Shown: positions 50,279 to 61,692, counted from the stretch's first letter. The stretch: 64,000 nucleotides of DNA from Nonomuraea africana (GCF_014873535.1 NZ_JADBEF010000001.1:7874001-7938000); one strand, 5' to 3'. Translations and numbers: made by a program. The notes: generated by a model not told the origin, from the letters alone.

Positions 50279-51136
50279 ATGGTCCGCAATCAGGGGGATT
50301 CCGCAGTGTCGCCGGTCGTCCTCACGCATGCCGCGACCCCTCCTCGCCGGATGAGCGATCTGGTGGCGGCGGTGCTGCGCGACATGGAGGACCTCGCCGT
50401 GCGCCGCTTTCCGCAGTGGTTACCAGGCGCCGAGCAGATCCCCGGCCCCGGAGGCGCGGGAGTGCGCGCCGTGCGGCTGCTGGCCGTACGGCTGGCGGCG
50501 GGGGACAGGCAGTTCGGACCGTTCCTCGCCGACCTGGCCGAGGCGGCGCTCAGGGGCCGCCCCTGTACGGCCCGCCTCCCCGCCGAGATACGCGCGGCGG
50601 GTCTTGGAAGGGTGCTCGGCACGGGATCGACGATCGCGGTGACGCCGCCCCAGGGGATGAGCGGGGGCGAGGCGGAGCTGCTCGCGGCCGGCTGCCAGTG
50701 GCTGGAACGGTGGAGCGGCCTGCGCGTCCTGTGCGCCGCCGCCACCGCGCCTGCTCGGCCGTCTGCCGCGGGTGACGGGCAACCCACCCGGGTCAGGGGC
50801 AGGCCGCACCACGCGAGCAAGGCGGAGCAGCGGCTGGAGAGCGTGCTGGCCGGCTGCCCGTGGGCCGCGGACAGAGAGTGGAACCAGGGCTACCACCCGC
50901 ACGCCCTCACCAACCCCATCAGGGTGGACCTGCTCTGGCGCGCGGCCCGCGTGATCGTGGAGATCGACGACGACAGCCATCTGCGGCCGGCGAAGTTCGA
51001 GGCCGACCGGCGGCGTGACGTGCTCCTGCAGCGGGACGGGTTCGTAGTGCTCCGCTTCACCAGCCACACCGTCCTGTCGGACCCCCAGTCCGTGGCCGGT
51101 GTGATCGAGGACTTCGTCAAGAGAGGCAAGCGATGA
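50279..51136 (+). CDS. DUF559/VSR-fold endonuclease-like protein, gene 1 of a three-gene operon
   Basis: 285 residues. The C-terminal 110 residues match the DUF559 / very-short-patch-repair endonuclease fold: EQRLESVLAG, RVDLLWRAARVIVEIDDDSH and FEADRRRDVLLQRDGFVVLRFTSHTV. The likely catalytic set is the Asp of RVD and the Glu/Asp of VEID, followed by His; the usual DG is DD. The N-terminal 170 residues are helical and have no recognised domain. A TATAGC box at 50258 lies 16 bases before ATG 50279. ATGA overlap with gene 2. Probably a DNA nickase or nuclease working with the ATPase of gene 3. Confidence 0.8.
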   Translation: MVRNQGDSAVSPVVLTHAATPPRRMSDLVAAVLRDMEDLAVRRFPQWLPGAEQIPGPGGAGVRAVRLLAVRLAAGDRQFGPFLADLAEAALRGRPCTARLPAEIRAAGLGRVLGTGSTIAVTPPQGMSGGEAELLAAGCQWLERWSGLRVLCAAATAPARPSAAGDGQPTRVRGRPHHASKAEQRLESVLAGCPWAADREWNQGYHPHALTNPIRVDLLWRAARVIVEIDDDSHLRPAKFEADRRRDVLLQRDGFVVLRFTSHTVLSDPQSVAGVIEDFVKRGKR

Positions 51137-51762
51137 AACTGTCAGCCGTGGAGACGGCGGCCATGATCGTGCTCATGGTCGAGGGTGACGAGGTGCTCAA
51201 CTCCGACCTCGCCAAGCAGCACGGGATCAAGCTGACCCCCAGGCACCGCAAGAACCTGAACGACCTGAAGCTGGTGGAGACCCGTCCACATGGCAGGACC
51301 ATGGTCCACGTGCTGACCGACAAGGGGTGGGCGCGCCTGGCCGACGAGTTCCGGGAGGGGGTGGCCGCCTCGCCGGGAGCGACGGGCGGCGCGCTGCGCT
51401 CCCTCGCCTTCGGGGTCGCGCGCTTCATGGGCCGGACCGATCACCGTCTGGGCGACCTCTTCCAGCCGGAACCGCCCGCTGAAGGCCCCGAGGGACCTGG
51501 CGGCGTCGAGGGCAGGGTGCGCGGCGCCTACACCGAGCTGGCCCGCGAGCCCGGCGGCTGGGTGAGCCTGACCGACCTGCGCAGGCAGCTGAGCGAGCTC
51601 CCGCGGGACGCGGTGGACGACGCGCTGCGCAGCCTCAACAGGCAACCCGACGTCGTCATGGTGCCGGAGGACAACCAGAAGGCGCTCAGGGCGGAGGACC
51701 GCGAGGCCGCGCTGGTCATCAGCGACCAGCACAAGCACTACCTCGCGATCGGCGCGCGATGA
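51133..51762 (+). CDS. double winged-helix protein, gene 2 of the three-gene operon
   Basis: 209 residues. The first 75 residues (LSAVETAAMIVLMVEGDEVLNSDLAKQHGI, LTPRHRKNLNDLKLVETR, HVLTDKGWARLADEF) look like a winged helix. After a linker a second one appears (VRGAYTELAREPGGWVSLTDLRRQLSEL, AVDDALRSLNRQ, VMVPEDNQKALRAEDREAAL). Probably DNA-binding or an adaptor between the nuclease and the ATPase. Overlaps both neighbours by four bases. No family name is known to me. Confidence 0.7.
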   Translation: MKLSAVETAAMIVLMVEGDEVLNSDLAKQHGIKLTPRHRKNLNDLKLVETRPHGRTMVHVLTDKGWARLADEFREGVAASPGATGGALRSLAFGVARFMGRTDHRLGDLFQPEPPAEGPEGPGGVEGRVRGAYTELAREPGGWVSLTDLRRQLSELPRDAVDDALRSLNRQPDVVMVPEDNQKALRAEDREAALVISDQHKHYLAIGAR

Positions 51763-54700
51763 AGGAGTGGGAAGCGCTCGGCGCGCTCAGGCTCAACGCG
51801 GTCCATGCGCCCGACGACGTGTGGCGGCCCTCGCCGTACCACGTGGAGAGCCTGCACTCGACGGCCGCGCTGGACCTCCGCAGGGGGCTGGCGGAGGCGA
51901 AGGAGAGCGCGGACGCCAGCCCGATCGGCGTGGTGATCCAGGGGCAGCGGGGTACCGGCAAGACCCACCTGCTGGGCTGGGCGCGCGAGCACGCCCAGCG
52001 CGAGGGCGGCTACTTCTTCCTGGTCGGCCTGCTGGACGCCAGGGACTTCTGGGACAGCATCGTGATCGCGATGCTCGACAGCCTCTGGCGTCCGGCCGAG
52101 GACGGCCAGTCACAGCTGCGGCTGCTGCTCAACAGGCTGGCGGCGCTGGCCGACGTGCCGAGGATGGTACGGCGAGCCGTCGACGGCCGCCGCCCGCTTG
52201 ACGGGGAGGCCCTGGACCTGTTCGTGGGCGCGCTGCGCCGCAAGGGCGGCGTGGTCCTCAGGGACGCGCACGACACGGCGCGGGCGCTGGTGCTGCTGGC
52301 CTCCGACGATCTGGCGGCGCAGGACGTCGGGCAGGCCTACCTGTCGTCGATCCCCGACGAGGGACAGGGCAGGGAGTGGGGGCTGACCAAGGGCTACCGG
52401 TCGCCCCAGGAGGTGGTGCGCGACCTGTCGCGGCTGCTGGCGCTGACCGGGCCCTCGGTGATCGCCGTCGACCAGGTCGACGCGCTGGTCGCGCAGTCCA
52501 CCTCCAGGCTCGGCGACGACGGCGGCCAGGGCGCGGTCATCGAGCAGGTCGCCGGCGGGTTGATGGCGCTGCGCGACGTCACCAGGCGGACGGTGACCGT
52601 CCTGTCGTGCCTGCCCCACACCTGGATGATGATCCGCGACCAGGCCACGGCCACCGTGCGCGACAGGTTCAGGGAACCGGCCACGCTCAGGGTGCTGAAG
52701 GACCCGCAGACCGCGCGTGCCATCGTCGAGCGGCGCTTCGCGGCCGGGTTCGGGCGGGTGGGGTTCGAGCCGCCGTACCCGACCTGGCCGGTGAAGGAGG
52801 ACGCCTTCGGCAGCGCGGTCGGCCTGACGCCGCGGCAGATCCTCATCAAGATCGACAACCATGTGCGGGCCTGTCTCGCGGACGGCGAGATCAGGGAGCT
52901 CGACCGGCTGGACGAACCGGGCGGCGGCGGGGGTGAGGGAGAGGTCCCGCCGCCGGGTCCCGGTCCCTCGGGGCTGGCCGCTCTCGACGCTCGCTTCGCC
53001 GCGCTGAGGGAGAGCGCGGAGGTGGGACCGGCCACCGAGCCCGAGACGGAGGACGCCGTCCTGCCGGGGCTGCTGTCAGCGGGGCTGTCGGCGTGGATGG
53101 CGGGCAGGGGAGAGGCGGCGCACCGCTACGCCCAGGACCCGCCGCCGAGCAGGAAGCCCCCGCTGCACGCGCGCCTGCGGCTGACGCTGGACGAGGCGAC
53201 GGAGGACGAGGTGCACTGGTGCTTCAGGGGCATCGCCAGCACCAACGCCGTCGCGGCGCTGCACCGGCTGAGGGCGGCGTGCGTCTCGGCGGGACTGCGG
53301 GCCGAGGTGCCGAAGCGGCGGCTGTTCGTGCTGCGGAACCAGGCCTGGTCGGGCGGGCCCCGGACCAAGGAGGCGCTGGCCGCCTTCGAGGCCGCGGGCG
53401 GCAGGGTGCTGCGGGTGGAGGAGTCCGATCTGCGGACACTGGCGGCGCTGCGCGACCTGCTCGAGGAGGAGCCGGCCCACATCCAGGAGTGGCTGGCGTC
53501 ACGACGGCCGGCCGAGGATGTGAAGGTGCTGGTCGAGGCGCTCAGCCAGCCGTCCGTGCCGCCCGCGCGGAGCATCGGGGCGCCTGACGATCCCGACGCC
53601 ACGGGGCCCATCGCCCTCCCCTCCGCCGCGCCCTCCGCCGCGCCCTCGGCCGCGCCCTCGGCCGTGACCCCGGCCGTGACCCCGGCCGTGACCCCGGCCG
53701 TGACCCCGGCCGTGACCCCGGTGAGGCGGGACGAGGCGGCGGAGCACGAGGAGGCCCACCTCCCGCCGGTGGACGCTGACGCCCCAGAGGCGGATGAGGG
53801 CGGCGGGCCGTACCTGGTGCTGGGCAGGAGGACCCACGGAGCGGAGCCGGTGCGGGTCGCGGTGGCGGCGCTGCGGAAGCACACGGCGATCTTCGCGGGC
53901 TCGGGGTCGGGCAAGACGGTGCTGATCCGCAGGCTGGTCGAGGAGTGCGCGCTCCAGGGCGTCTCCTCGATCGTCCTCGACCCCAACAACGACCTCTCCA
54001 GGCTCGGCACGGCCTGGCCCGAGCCACCCGCCACCTGGCAGGACGGCGACGGCGAGCGGGCGGCGGAGTACCTGGAGAGCACCGACGTCGTCGTCTGGAC
54101 GCCGGGCAAGCAGGCGGGCCGTCCGCTGGCCTTCCAGCCGCTGCCCGACCTCGGCGCCCTCGTCGACGACCCCGACGAGTTCAGCCAGGCGCTCGACGCC
54201 GCCGTGGCCACGCTCGCGCCCAAGGCCAAGATCGATGGCGCGACCGCCAAGGCGCTGCAGTCGCAGGCGGTGCTGCGCGAGGCGACCAGACATCACGCCA
54301 GGCGGGGCGGCACCGGCCTGGACGGGCTCATCGCGCTGCTGTCGGATCTGCCCGACGGCGTCAGCGACCTGGCCAACGCCGCCAAGCTGGCCGCCGACGT
54401 GGCGCAGAACCTGCGCGCTGCCGTGATCATGGATCCGCTGTTCGGCGGGACCGGCGCACCTGTGGACCCAGGGGTGCTGCTCACGCCCGAGATTGGGCGT
54501 AGGGCCAGGGTTTCGGTGATCAACCTGGCCGGGCTGCCCTCGGAGGAACAGCGGCAGAGCTTCGTCAACCAGCTGCAGCTCGGACTCTTCTCCTGGATCA
54601 GGTCTCATCCCGCGGGAGGGCGACCGCTCGGCGGACTCCTCGTCATGGACGAGGCCCAGACCTTCGCCCCCAACGGCAGGAACACCGCCGCCACGGGCAG

Positions 54701-55037
54701 CACGCTCATGCTCGCCTCCCAGGCCAGGAAGTACGGCCTGGGCCTGGTCTTCGCCACCCAGGCGCCGAAGGGCCTGCACAACCACATCCCCGGCAACGCG
54801 GCCACCCAGTTCTTCGGCCTGCTGAACGCCCCGATCCAGGTCGCCGCGGCGACGGACATGGCCAGGGTCAAGGGCGGACGGGTGTCCGACATCGGGCGGC
54901 TGAGCGCGGGCCAGTTCTACGTGGCGGCCGAGGGGACCGGCTTCCACCAGATCAGGGTGCCCATGTGCCTCAGCCACCACCCCGAGTCCGCGCCCACCGC
55001 CGAAGAGGTCCTGGCGCTGGCCACCGGGACGCGGTGA
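51759..55037 (+). CDS. dual ATPase: N-terminal AAA domain and C-terminal HerA-like domain, gene 3 of the operon
   Basis: 1092 residues. The N-terminal ATPase has Walker A GQRGTGKTH at 62-70 and Walker B SVIAVDQVDAL about 235. A helical and alpha/beta middle part follows (residues 480-620, with RRLFVLRNQAWSGGPRTKEA). Next comes a linker of 12-bp coding repeats, then a HerA/FtsK-type ATPase: IFAGSGSGKT (714-720), LDPNNDLSRLG, LLVMDEAQTFAPNG about 961 and LVFATQAPKGLHNHIPGN. HerA-type motors pump or translocate DNA and pair with nucleases, so the operon looks like a DNA-processing machine. ATG 51759 overlaps gene 2. I know of no named system with exactly this set. Confidence 0.8.
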   Translation: MKEWEALGALRLNAVHAPDDVWRPSPYHVESLHSTAALDLRRGLAEAKESADASPIGVVIQGQRGTGKTHLLGWAREHAQREGGYFFLVGLLDARDFWDSIVIAMLDSLWRPAEDGQSQLRLLLNRLAALADVPRMVRRAVDGRRPLDGEALDLFVGALRRKGGVVLRDAHDTARALVLLASDDLAAQDVGQAYLSSIPDEGQGREWGLTKGYRSPQEVVRDLSRLLALTGPSVIAVDQVDALVAQSTSRLGDDGGQGAVIEQVAGGLMALRDVTRRTVTVLSCLPHTWMMIRDQATATVRDRFREPATLRVLKDPQTARAIVERRFAAGFGRVGFEPPYPTWPVKEDAFGSAVGLTPRQILIKIDNHVRACLADGEIRELDRLDEPGGGGGEGEVPPPGPGPSGLAALDARFAALRESAEVGPATEPETEDAVLPGLLSAGLSAWMAGRGEAAHRYAQDPPPSRKPPLHARLRLTLDEATEDEVHWCFRGIASTNAVAALHRLRAACVSAGLRAEVPKRRLFVLRNQAWSGGPRTKEALAAFEAAGGRVLRVEESDLRTLAALRDLLEEEPAHIQEWLASRRPAEDVKVLVEALSQPSVPPARSIGAPDDPDATGPIALPSAAPSAAPSAAPSAVTPAVTPAVTPAVTPAVTPVRRDEAAEHEEAHLPPVDADAPEADEGGGPYLVLGRRTHGAEPVRVAVAALRKHTAIFAGSGSGKTVLIRRLVEECALQGVSSIVLDPNNDLSRLGTAWPEPPATWQDGDGERAAEYLESTDVVVWTPGKQAGRPLAFQPLPDLGALVDDPDEFSQALDAAVATLAPKAKIDGATAKALQSQAVLREATRHHARRGGTGLDGLIALLSDLPDGVSDLANAAKLAADVAQNLRAAVIMDPLFGGTGAPVDPGVLLTPEIGRRARVSVINLAGLPSEEQRQSFVNQLQLGLFSWIRSHPAGGRPLGGLLVMDEAQTFAPNGRNTAATGSTLMLASQARKYGLGLVFATQAPKGLHNHIPGNAATQFFGLLNAPIQVAAATDMARVKGGRVSDIGRLSAGQFYVAAEGTGFHQIRVPMCLSHHPESAPTAEEVLALATGTR
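53622..53717 (+). repeat. eight 12-bp coding repeats in the ATPase linker
   Basis: Three units of TCCGCCGCGCCC type are followed by five of CCGGCCGTGACC type without interruption, encoding SAAP then (S/P)AVT. The repeats preserve frame and join the two ATPase halves; length variation between strains is expected. Confidence 0.85.
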
Positions 55038-55061
55038 AGCCCCGGACGAGGGTCCGGGGCT
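55038..55061. terminator. bidirectional terminator between the dual ATPase and clpB
   Basis: Exact 10-bp stem AGCCCCGGAC (55038-55047) / GTCCGGGGCT (55052-55061), tetraloop GAGG, directly after the ATPase stop. Confidence 0.8.
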
Positions 55062-55071
55062 CCGGAAGGGG

Positions 55072-57648
55072 TCAGGCGGCGCGGGCGACCGTCAGTTTGT
55101 CGTCGCCGTCGACCAGGTCGACCAGGACGGTGTCGCCGTCGACCACCTCGCCCGACAGCACCGCCTTGGCGAGCTGGTCGCCGATGGCCGACTGCACCAG
55201 GCGGCGCAGCGGGCGGGCGCCGTACACCGGGTCGTAGCCGGTGATCGCCAGCCAGTCGCGCGCGGCGGGGGTGACGTCGAGCGACAGCCGCCGGTCGGCG
55301 AGCCGCTGCGCCAGGCGGTCGACCTGGAGGTCGACGATCTTGGTCAGCTCCTCCGAGCCGAGCGCGTCGAAGAGGATGACGTCGTCGAGCCTGTTGAGGA
55401 ACTCGGGCTTGAACGACGACCGCACCGCCCCCATCACCGCGTCGCGCTTGGCGCCGTTCTCCAGCTTCGGATCGACGAGGTACTGCGAGCCGATGTTGGA
55501 GGTGAGGATCAGGATCGTGTTGCGGAAGTCGACCGTACGGCCCTGCCCGTCGGTCAGCCGGCCGTCGTCGAGCACCTGGAGCAGGATGTCGAAGACCTCG
55601 GGGTGCGCCTTCTCGACCTCGTCGAGCAGCACGACGGTGTAGGGGCGGCGCCGTACGGCCTCGGTGAGCTGGCCGCCCTCCTCGTAGCCGACATAGCCGG
55701 GAGGCGCGCCGACCAGGCGGGCGACGCTGTGCTTCTCGGAGTACTCGGACATGTCGATGCGGGTCATGGCCCGTTCGTCGTCGAAGAGGAACTCCGCCAG
55801 CGCCTTGGCCAGCTCGGTCTTGCCGACACCCGTCGGGCCCAGGAACAGGAAGCTGCCGGTCGGCCGGTCGGGGTCGGAGATGCCGGCGCGGCTGCGCCGT
55901 ACGGCGTCGGAGACGGCCTGGACGGCCGGACGCTGCCCGATGAGGCGCCTGCCCAGCTCCTCCTCCATGCGCAGCAGCTTGGCGGTCTCGGCCTCGAGGA
56001 GGCGCCCCGCCGGGATGCCCGTCCAGGAGGAGATGACCTCGGCGATGTCGTCGGGGCCGACCTCCTCCTTGACCATCTGCTGCTCGGGGGTCTCCTTGGC
56101 GGCGGCCTCGAGCTCCTTCTCCAGGCGCGGCACCTCGTCGTAGAGCAGCCTGGACGCCTCGGCGTAGTTGCCGTCGCGCTGGAAGCGCTCGGCGGCACCG
56201 CGCGCCTCGTCGAGCTGCTTCTTCAGGTCACCGACCCTGTTGAGGCCCGCCTTCTCCTTCTGCCACCTGGCCACGAGGGCGTTGAGCTCCTCCTGCCGGT
56301 CTGCGAGCTCGGCGCGCAGGCGCTCGAGCCGCTGGACGGAGGCCTCGTCGGTCTCCTTGGCCAGCGCCAGCTCCTCCATCTTCATCCTGTCGACGTTGCG
56401 CTGGAGCTGGTCGATCTCGACGGGACGCGAGTCGATCTCCATGCGCAGCCGCGAGGCGGCCTCGTCGACCAGGTCGATGGCCTTGTCGGGGAGGAAGCGG
56501 CTGGTGATGTAGCGGTCGGAGAGGGCGGCGGCGGCGACCAGCGCGCTGTCGGCGATCTGCACCTGGTGGTGGGCCTCGTAGCGGCCCTTCAGCCCGCGCA
56601 GGATCGCGATCGTGTCCTCGACCGTGGGCTCGCCCACGAAGACCTGCTGGAAGCGCCGCTCCAGGGCGGGGTCCTTCTCGATGCGCTCGCGGTACTCGTC
56701 GAGCGTGGTCGCGCCGATCATGCGCAGCTCGCCGCGGGCCAGCATGGGCTTGAGCATGTTGCCCGCGTCCATGGCGCCCTCGGCGGCGCCCGCGCCGACC
56801 ATGGTGTGCAGCTCGTCGATGAAGGTGATGATCTGCCCGTTGCTCTCCTTGATCTCGGAGAGTACGGCCTTGAGCCGCTCCTCGAACTCGCCGCGGTACT
56901 TCGCGCCCGCGACCATCGCGCTGAGGTCGAGCGAGATCAGCTTCTTCTCGCGCAGCGACTCGGGCACGTCACCCGCCACGATCCGCTGGGCCAGGCCCTC
57001 GACGACGGCGGTCTTGCCCACGCCGGGCTCGCCGATCAGCACCGGGTTGTTCTTGGTACGGCGCGACAGCACCTGCACCACGCGCCTGATCTCGGAGTCG
57101 CGCCCGATGACGGGGTCGAGCTTGCCGCTGCGGGCGTGCTCGGTCAGGTCGACGCCGTACTTCTCCAGCGCCTGGTAGGTGTCCTCCGGCGTCTCGCTGG
57201 TGACGCGGGCGTGCCCCCGTACCTTCTCGAACGCGTCGAGCAGCGCCTGAGGCGTGGCCCCCACGTCCTTCAGCAGGCTCGCCATCTCACCGCCGTCGGT
57301 CGCCAGGCCCACCAGCAGGTGCTCGGTCGAGACGTACTCGTCCTCGAGTCGCTTGGCCCGCTGCGCCGCGGTGTTGATCACCGTGAGGAGCTGGCGCGAG
57401 CTGGACGGCGCGCTCACCGTGGCGCCCTGCGCCTTCGGCAGCCCCGCCAGCGTGGTCTCCACCTTCGCGCGCAGCGCCTTCCAGTCGGCTCCGACCGCTT
57501 CGAGCAGCGGGACGGCGGTGCCGCCCGTCTGGGAGAGGAGAGCGGAGAGCAGGTGCGCGGGCGCGATCTCGGGATTTCCCTCGGCGGCGGCCCGCCGCAT
57601 CGCGACCGACAGCGCTTCCTGGCTCTTCTGGGTGAGCTTGTAGTCCAT
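55072..57648 (-). CDS. clpB: ATP-dependent disaggregase ClpB
   Basis: 858 residues, the usual length. Clp N-domain repeats (residues 1-150), first AAA+ module with GEPGVGKTA, the long coiled-coil M-domain (about 400-530), second AAA+ module with GPTGVGKTE and the C-terminal D2-small domain. It rescues aggregated proteins together with DnaK/DnaJ/GrpE. Here it is the last gene of the dnaK operon, four bases after hspR, so it is also under HspR. The start at 57648 fits MDYKLTQKSQEAL. Confidence 0.97.
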   Translation of the reverse strand: MDYKLTQKSQEALSVAMRRAAAEGNPEIAPAHLLSALLSQTGGTAVPLLEAVGADWKALRAKVETTLAGLPKAQGATVSAPSSSRQLLTVINTAAQRAKRLEDEYVSTEHLLVGLATDGGEMASLLKDVGATPQALLDAFEKVRGHARVTSETPEDTYQALEKYGVDLTEHARSGKLDPVIGRDSEIRRVVQVLSRRTKNNPVLIGEPGVGKTAVVEGLAQRIVAGDVPESLREKKLISLDLSAMVAGAKYRGEFEERLKAVLSEIKESNGQIITFIDELHTMVGAGAAEGAMDAGNMLKPMLARGELRMIGATTLDEYRERIEKDPALERRFQQVFVGEPTVEDTIAILRGLKGRYEAHHQVQIADSALVAAAALSDRYITSRFLPDKAIDLVDEAASRLRMEIDSRPVEIDQLQRNVDRMKMEELALAKETDEASVQRLERLRAELADRQEELNALVARWQKEKAGLNRVGDLKKQLDEARGAAERFQRDGNYAEASRLLYDEVPRLEKELEAAAKETPEQQMVKEEVGPDDIAEVISSWTGIPAGRLLEAETAKLLRMEEELGRRLIGQRPAVQAVSDAVRRSRAGISDPDRPTGSFLFLGPTGVGKTELAKALAEFLFDDERAMTRIDMSEYSEKHSVARLVGAPPGYVGYEEGGQLTEAVRRRPYTVVLLDEVEKAHPEVFDILLQVLDDGRLTDGQGRTVDFRNTILILTSNIGSQYLVDPKLENGAKRDAVMGAVRSSFKPEFLNRLDDVILFDALGSEELTKIVDLQVDRLAQRLADRRLSLDVTPAARDWLAITGYDPVYGARPLRRLVQSAIGDQLAKAVLSGEVVDGDTVLVDLVDGDDKLTVARAA

Positions 57649-57652
57649 GTGT

Positions 57653-58003
57653 TCAGGCCCCCGGTGGCAGCTCGTAGCGGATCAGAGCTCTGACCATGGA
57701 CATCTCGGCCCTGAGGCGGTGAACCTCCTCACGCAGCCGCAACGCCTCGTTCTCCAGCTCCAGGATCCGCTTGATGCCGGCGAGGTTGATGCCCTCCTCC
57801 TGGGAGAGCCGCTGCACCTCGCGCAGCTGGATGATGTCTCGCATCGAGTAGAGGCGGCCGCGCCCCGCCGTACGCCCCGGGCACACCAGCCCGAGACGGT
57901 CGTACTGCCTGAGGGTCTGCGGGTGCAGACCGGACAGCTGCGCGGCCACCGAGATGACATAGACGGGTGTCTCGTCGGAAAGGTTGAAGTAGTTGGCGTC
58001 CAT
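57653..58003 (-). CDS. hspR: heat-shock repressor HspR (MerR family)
   Basis: 116 residues. MerR-type HTH: VYVISVAAQLSGLHPQTLRQYDRLGLV, then RLYSMRDIIQLREVQRLSQEEGINLAGIKRI and a short leucine-rich coiled coil. HspR binds HAIR operators with DnaK as co-repressor; two such sites lie upstream of dnaK in this window. ATG 58003 (MDANYF) is four bases after dnaJ. All operon members are therefore autoregulated. Confidence 0.95.
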   Translation of the reverse strand: MDANYFNLSDETPVYVISVAAQLSGLHPQTLRQYDRLGLVCPGRTAGRGRLYSMRDIIQLREVQRLSQEEGINLAGIKRILELENEALRLREEVHRLRAEMSMVRALIRYELPPGA

Positions 58004-58007
58004 CGGC

Positions 58008-59189
58008 CTACTCGCTTCTGGCCCGTTGGATGAGGTCGGCCCTCGGGTCCTCACTCGCCGTGGCGGTGCGGAACTCCGTGAGCAGCTCGCGCGACTTGTC
58101 GTCGAGCTGCTGGGGGACGAGCACCTCGATCGTGGCGAGCAGGTCGCCCTTGGTGCCGTCCTTGCGAGCGGCCCCCCTGCCGCGCACCCTGAAGGTGCGG
58201 CCGTTGGGAGTGCCCGCGGGAATGCGCAGAGTGACGGGCAGGCCCTTGAGCACCGGGACCTTGATCTCCGCGCCGAGCGCCGCCTCGGCGAAGGTGACGG
58301 GAACGGTGACGGTCAGGTTGTCGCCCGACCGCCCGAACACCGCGTGCGGCTTCACGTGGGTCTGGATGTAGAGGTCTCCGGCGGGACCGCCGTTCTCGCC
58401 GGGCGCGCCCTTGCCCTTGAGCTTGACCCGCTGGCCGTCGGCCACCCCCGCGGGGATGCGCGCCTGGATCGTGCGGGTGCTCTTGGCCCGGCCGCTGCCG
58501 TCGCAGACGGGGCACGGGTCGTCGACGAGGAGGCCGCGGCCCTTGCAGTCGCGGCACGGCTCGGAGAAGGCGAAGTTGCCCAGGTTGCGGCTGGCCGCTC
58601 CGGTGCCCTCACACGTGGGACAGACCCTCGGGGTGGTGCCGGCCTTGGCGCCCGTGCCGCTACAGGCCTTGCACGCCGATGACGTGGTCAGCCTGAGCGA
58701 GACGGTGTGGCCCTCGACGGCCTCGGTGAAGGACAGCGTGACCTCGGACTCGATGTCCTGGCCACGCCGCGGCCTGGTCGTCGTGCCCGTGGTGCGCGTG
58801 CCCGCGCCGCCGCCCCTGTTGAACAGCCCCCCGAAGAGGTCGCCGATGCGGTCGCTCGCGCTCCCGCCCTGCTGGCCGGTGCCGCCGAACAGGTCGCCGA
58901 AGTCGAAAGGAAATCCGCCGCCACCGCCCGGCCTCGGAGCGCCCACGCCCGAGCCGAACAGCGTGCGCGCCTCGTCGTACTCCTTGCGCCGCTTGGAGTC
59001 GGAGAGCACGTCGTTGGCCTCGGAGATCTCCTTGAACCTGGCCTCCTTGGCGGTGTCACCCGGATTCGCGTCCGGGTGGTACTGCCTGGCCAGCTTCCGG
59101 TAGGCCTTCTTGATCTCGTCGGCGGTGGCGGTCTTGGGCACACCAAGGACGGCGTAGTAGTCCTTTTCCAAGTAGTCCTTGGTGCTCAT
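58008..59189 (-). CDS. dnaJ: chaperone DnaJ (type I)
   Basis: 393 residues. The J domain carries HPD (YHPDANPG) and is followed by a Gly/Phe-rich stretch and four zinc-binding repeats: CKACSGTGAK, CPTCEGTGAA, CRDCKGRGLL and CPVCDGSGRA. The substrate-binding C-terminus is complete. Co-chaperone that stimulates DnaK ATPase. Between grpE (26 bases) and hspR (four bases). Confidence 0.97.
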   Translation of the reverse strand: MSTKDYLEKDYYAVLGVPKTATADEIKKAYRKLARQYHPDANPGDTAKEARFKEISEANDVLSDSKRRKEYDEARTLFGSGVGAPRPGGGGGFPFDFGDLFGGTGQQGGSASDRIGDLFGGLFNRGGGAGTRTTGTTTRPRRGQDIESEVTLSFTEAVEGHTVSLRLTTSSACKACSGTGAKAGTTPRVCPTCEGTGAASRNLGNFAFSEPCRDCKGRGLLVDDPCPVCDGSGRAKSTRTIQARIPAGVADGQRVKLKGKGAPGENGGPAGDLYIQTHVKPHAVFGRSGDNLTVTVPVTFAEAALGAEIKVPVLKGLPVTLRIPAGTPNGRTFRVRGRGAARKDGTKGDLLATIEVLVPQQLDDKSRELLTEFRTATASEDPRADLIQRARSE

Positions 59190-59215
59190 CTATGCGTCCT
59201 TTCGGGGGATGTTTC

Positions 59216-59802
59216 TTAGTCTTCGTCAGACGCGGCAGGGGCGTCCTCGGGCTCGGCCACCGCGACCCGTGCGGGACGCAGCACCCGATCGCCGATGCGG
59301 TAACCGAGCTGCAGCACCTCGATGGCGGTCGGCTCGGTCACCTCCGAGGAGTAGCTGTGCATCAGCGCCTCGTGGACGGTCGGGTCGAAGGGCTCGCCCT
59401 TCTGGCCGAACGAGGTCAGCCCCAGCTTGGTGACAGCGGCCTCCAGGGACTCGGCGACCTTGGCGAAACCGCCGTTCAGCTCGCCGTGGTCGCGGGCCCT
59501 GCCGATGTCGTCGAGAACCGGCAGCAGTTCGGCGAGGGCACCTGCGACGGCCTGCTCGCGGACCGCGACCCTGTCCCGCTCGACCCGCCTGCGGTAGTTG
59601 GTGTACTCCGCCTGCAGGCGCTGGAGGTCGGCGGTGCGCTCGGCCAGCAGCTGAGTGTCACCACCCTCCGCCACGGGGGGAGCGGCCGTGGGCTGCTGCT
59701 CCTCCGTGGTGGGCCTCGCCTGACCCGTCTCCGGGTCGATCTTGCGGTTGTCGCGGATCACCGGCTCCGTCTCGGGCCCGTTATCGCGCGGGTCAGACAT
59801 CG

Positions 59803-59806
<4 letters not shown>
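59216..59806 (-). CDS. grpE: nucleotide exchange factor GrpE
   Basis: 196 residues. A disordered acidic N-terminus (MTMSDPRDNGPETE), the long dimerisation helix (LAERTADLQRLQAEYTNYRRRVERDR) and the beta wing with VTKLGLTSFGQKGEPFDPTVHEALM. Promotes ADP release from DnaK. GTG 59806 overlaps the dnaK stop (GTGA); ATG 59800 is a possible alternative start two codons later. Confidence 0.95.
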
Positions 59807-61671
<1,865 letters not shown>

Positions 61672-61692
61672 GAGTACGTCCTTGTAGTCAAA

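Noticed and set aside
55603..57693. 696-codon plus-strand frame opposite clpB
   Set aside because: Shadow of the strongly conserved ClpB coding strand.
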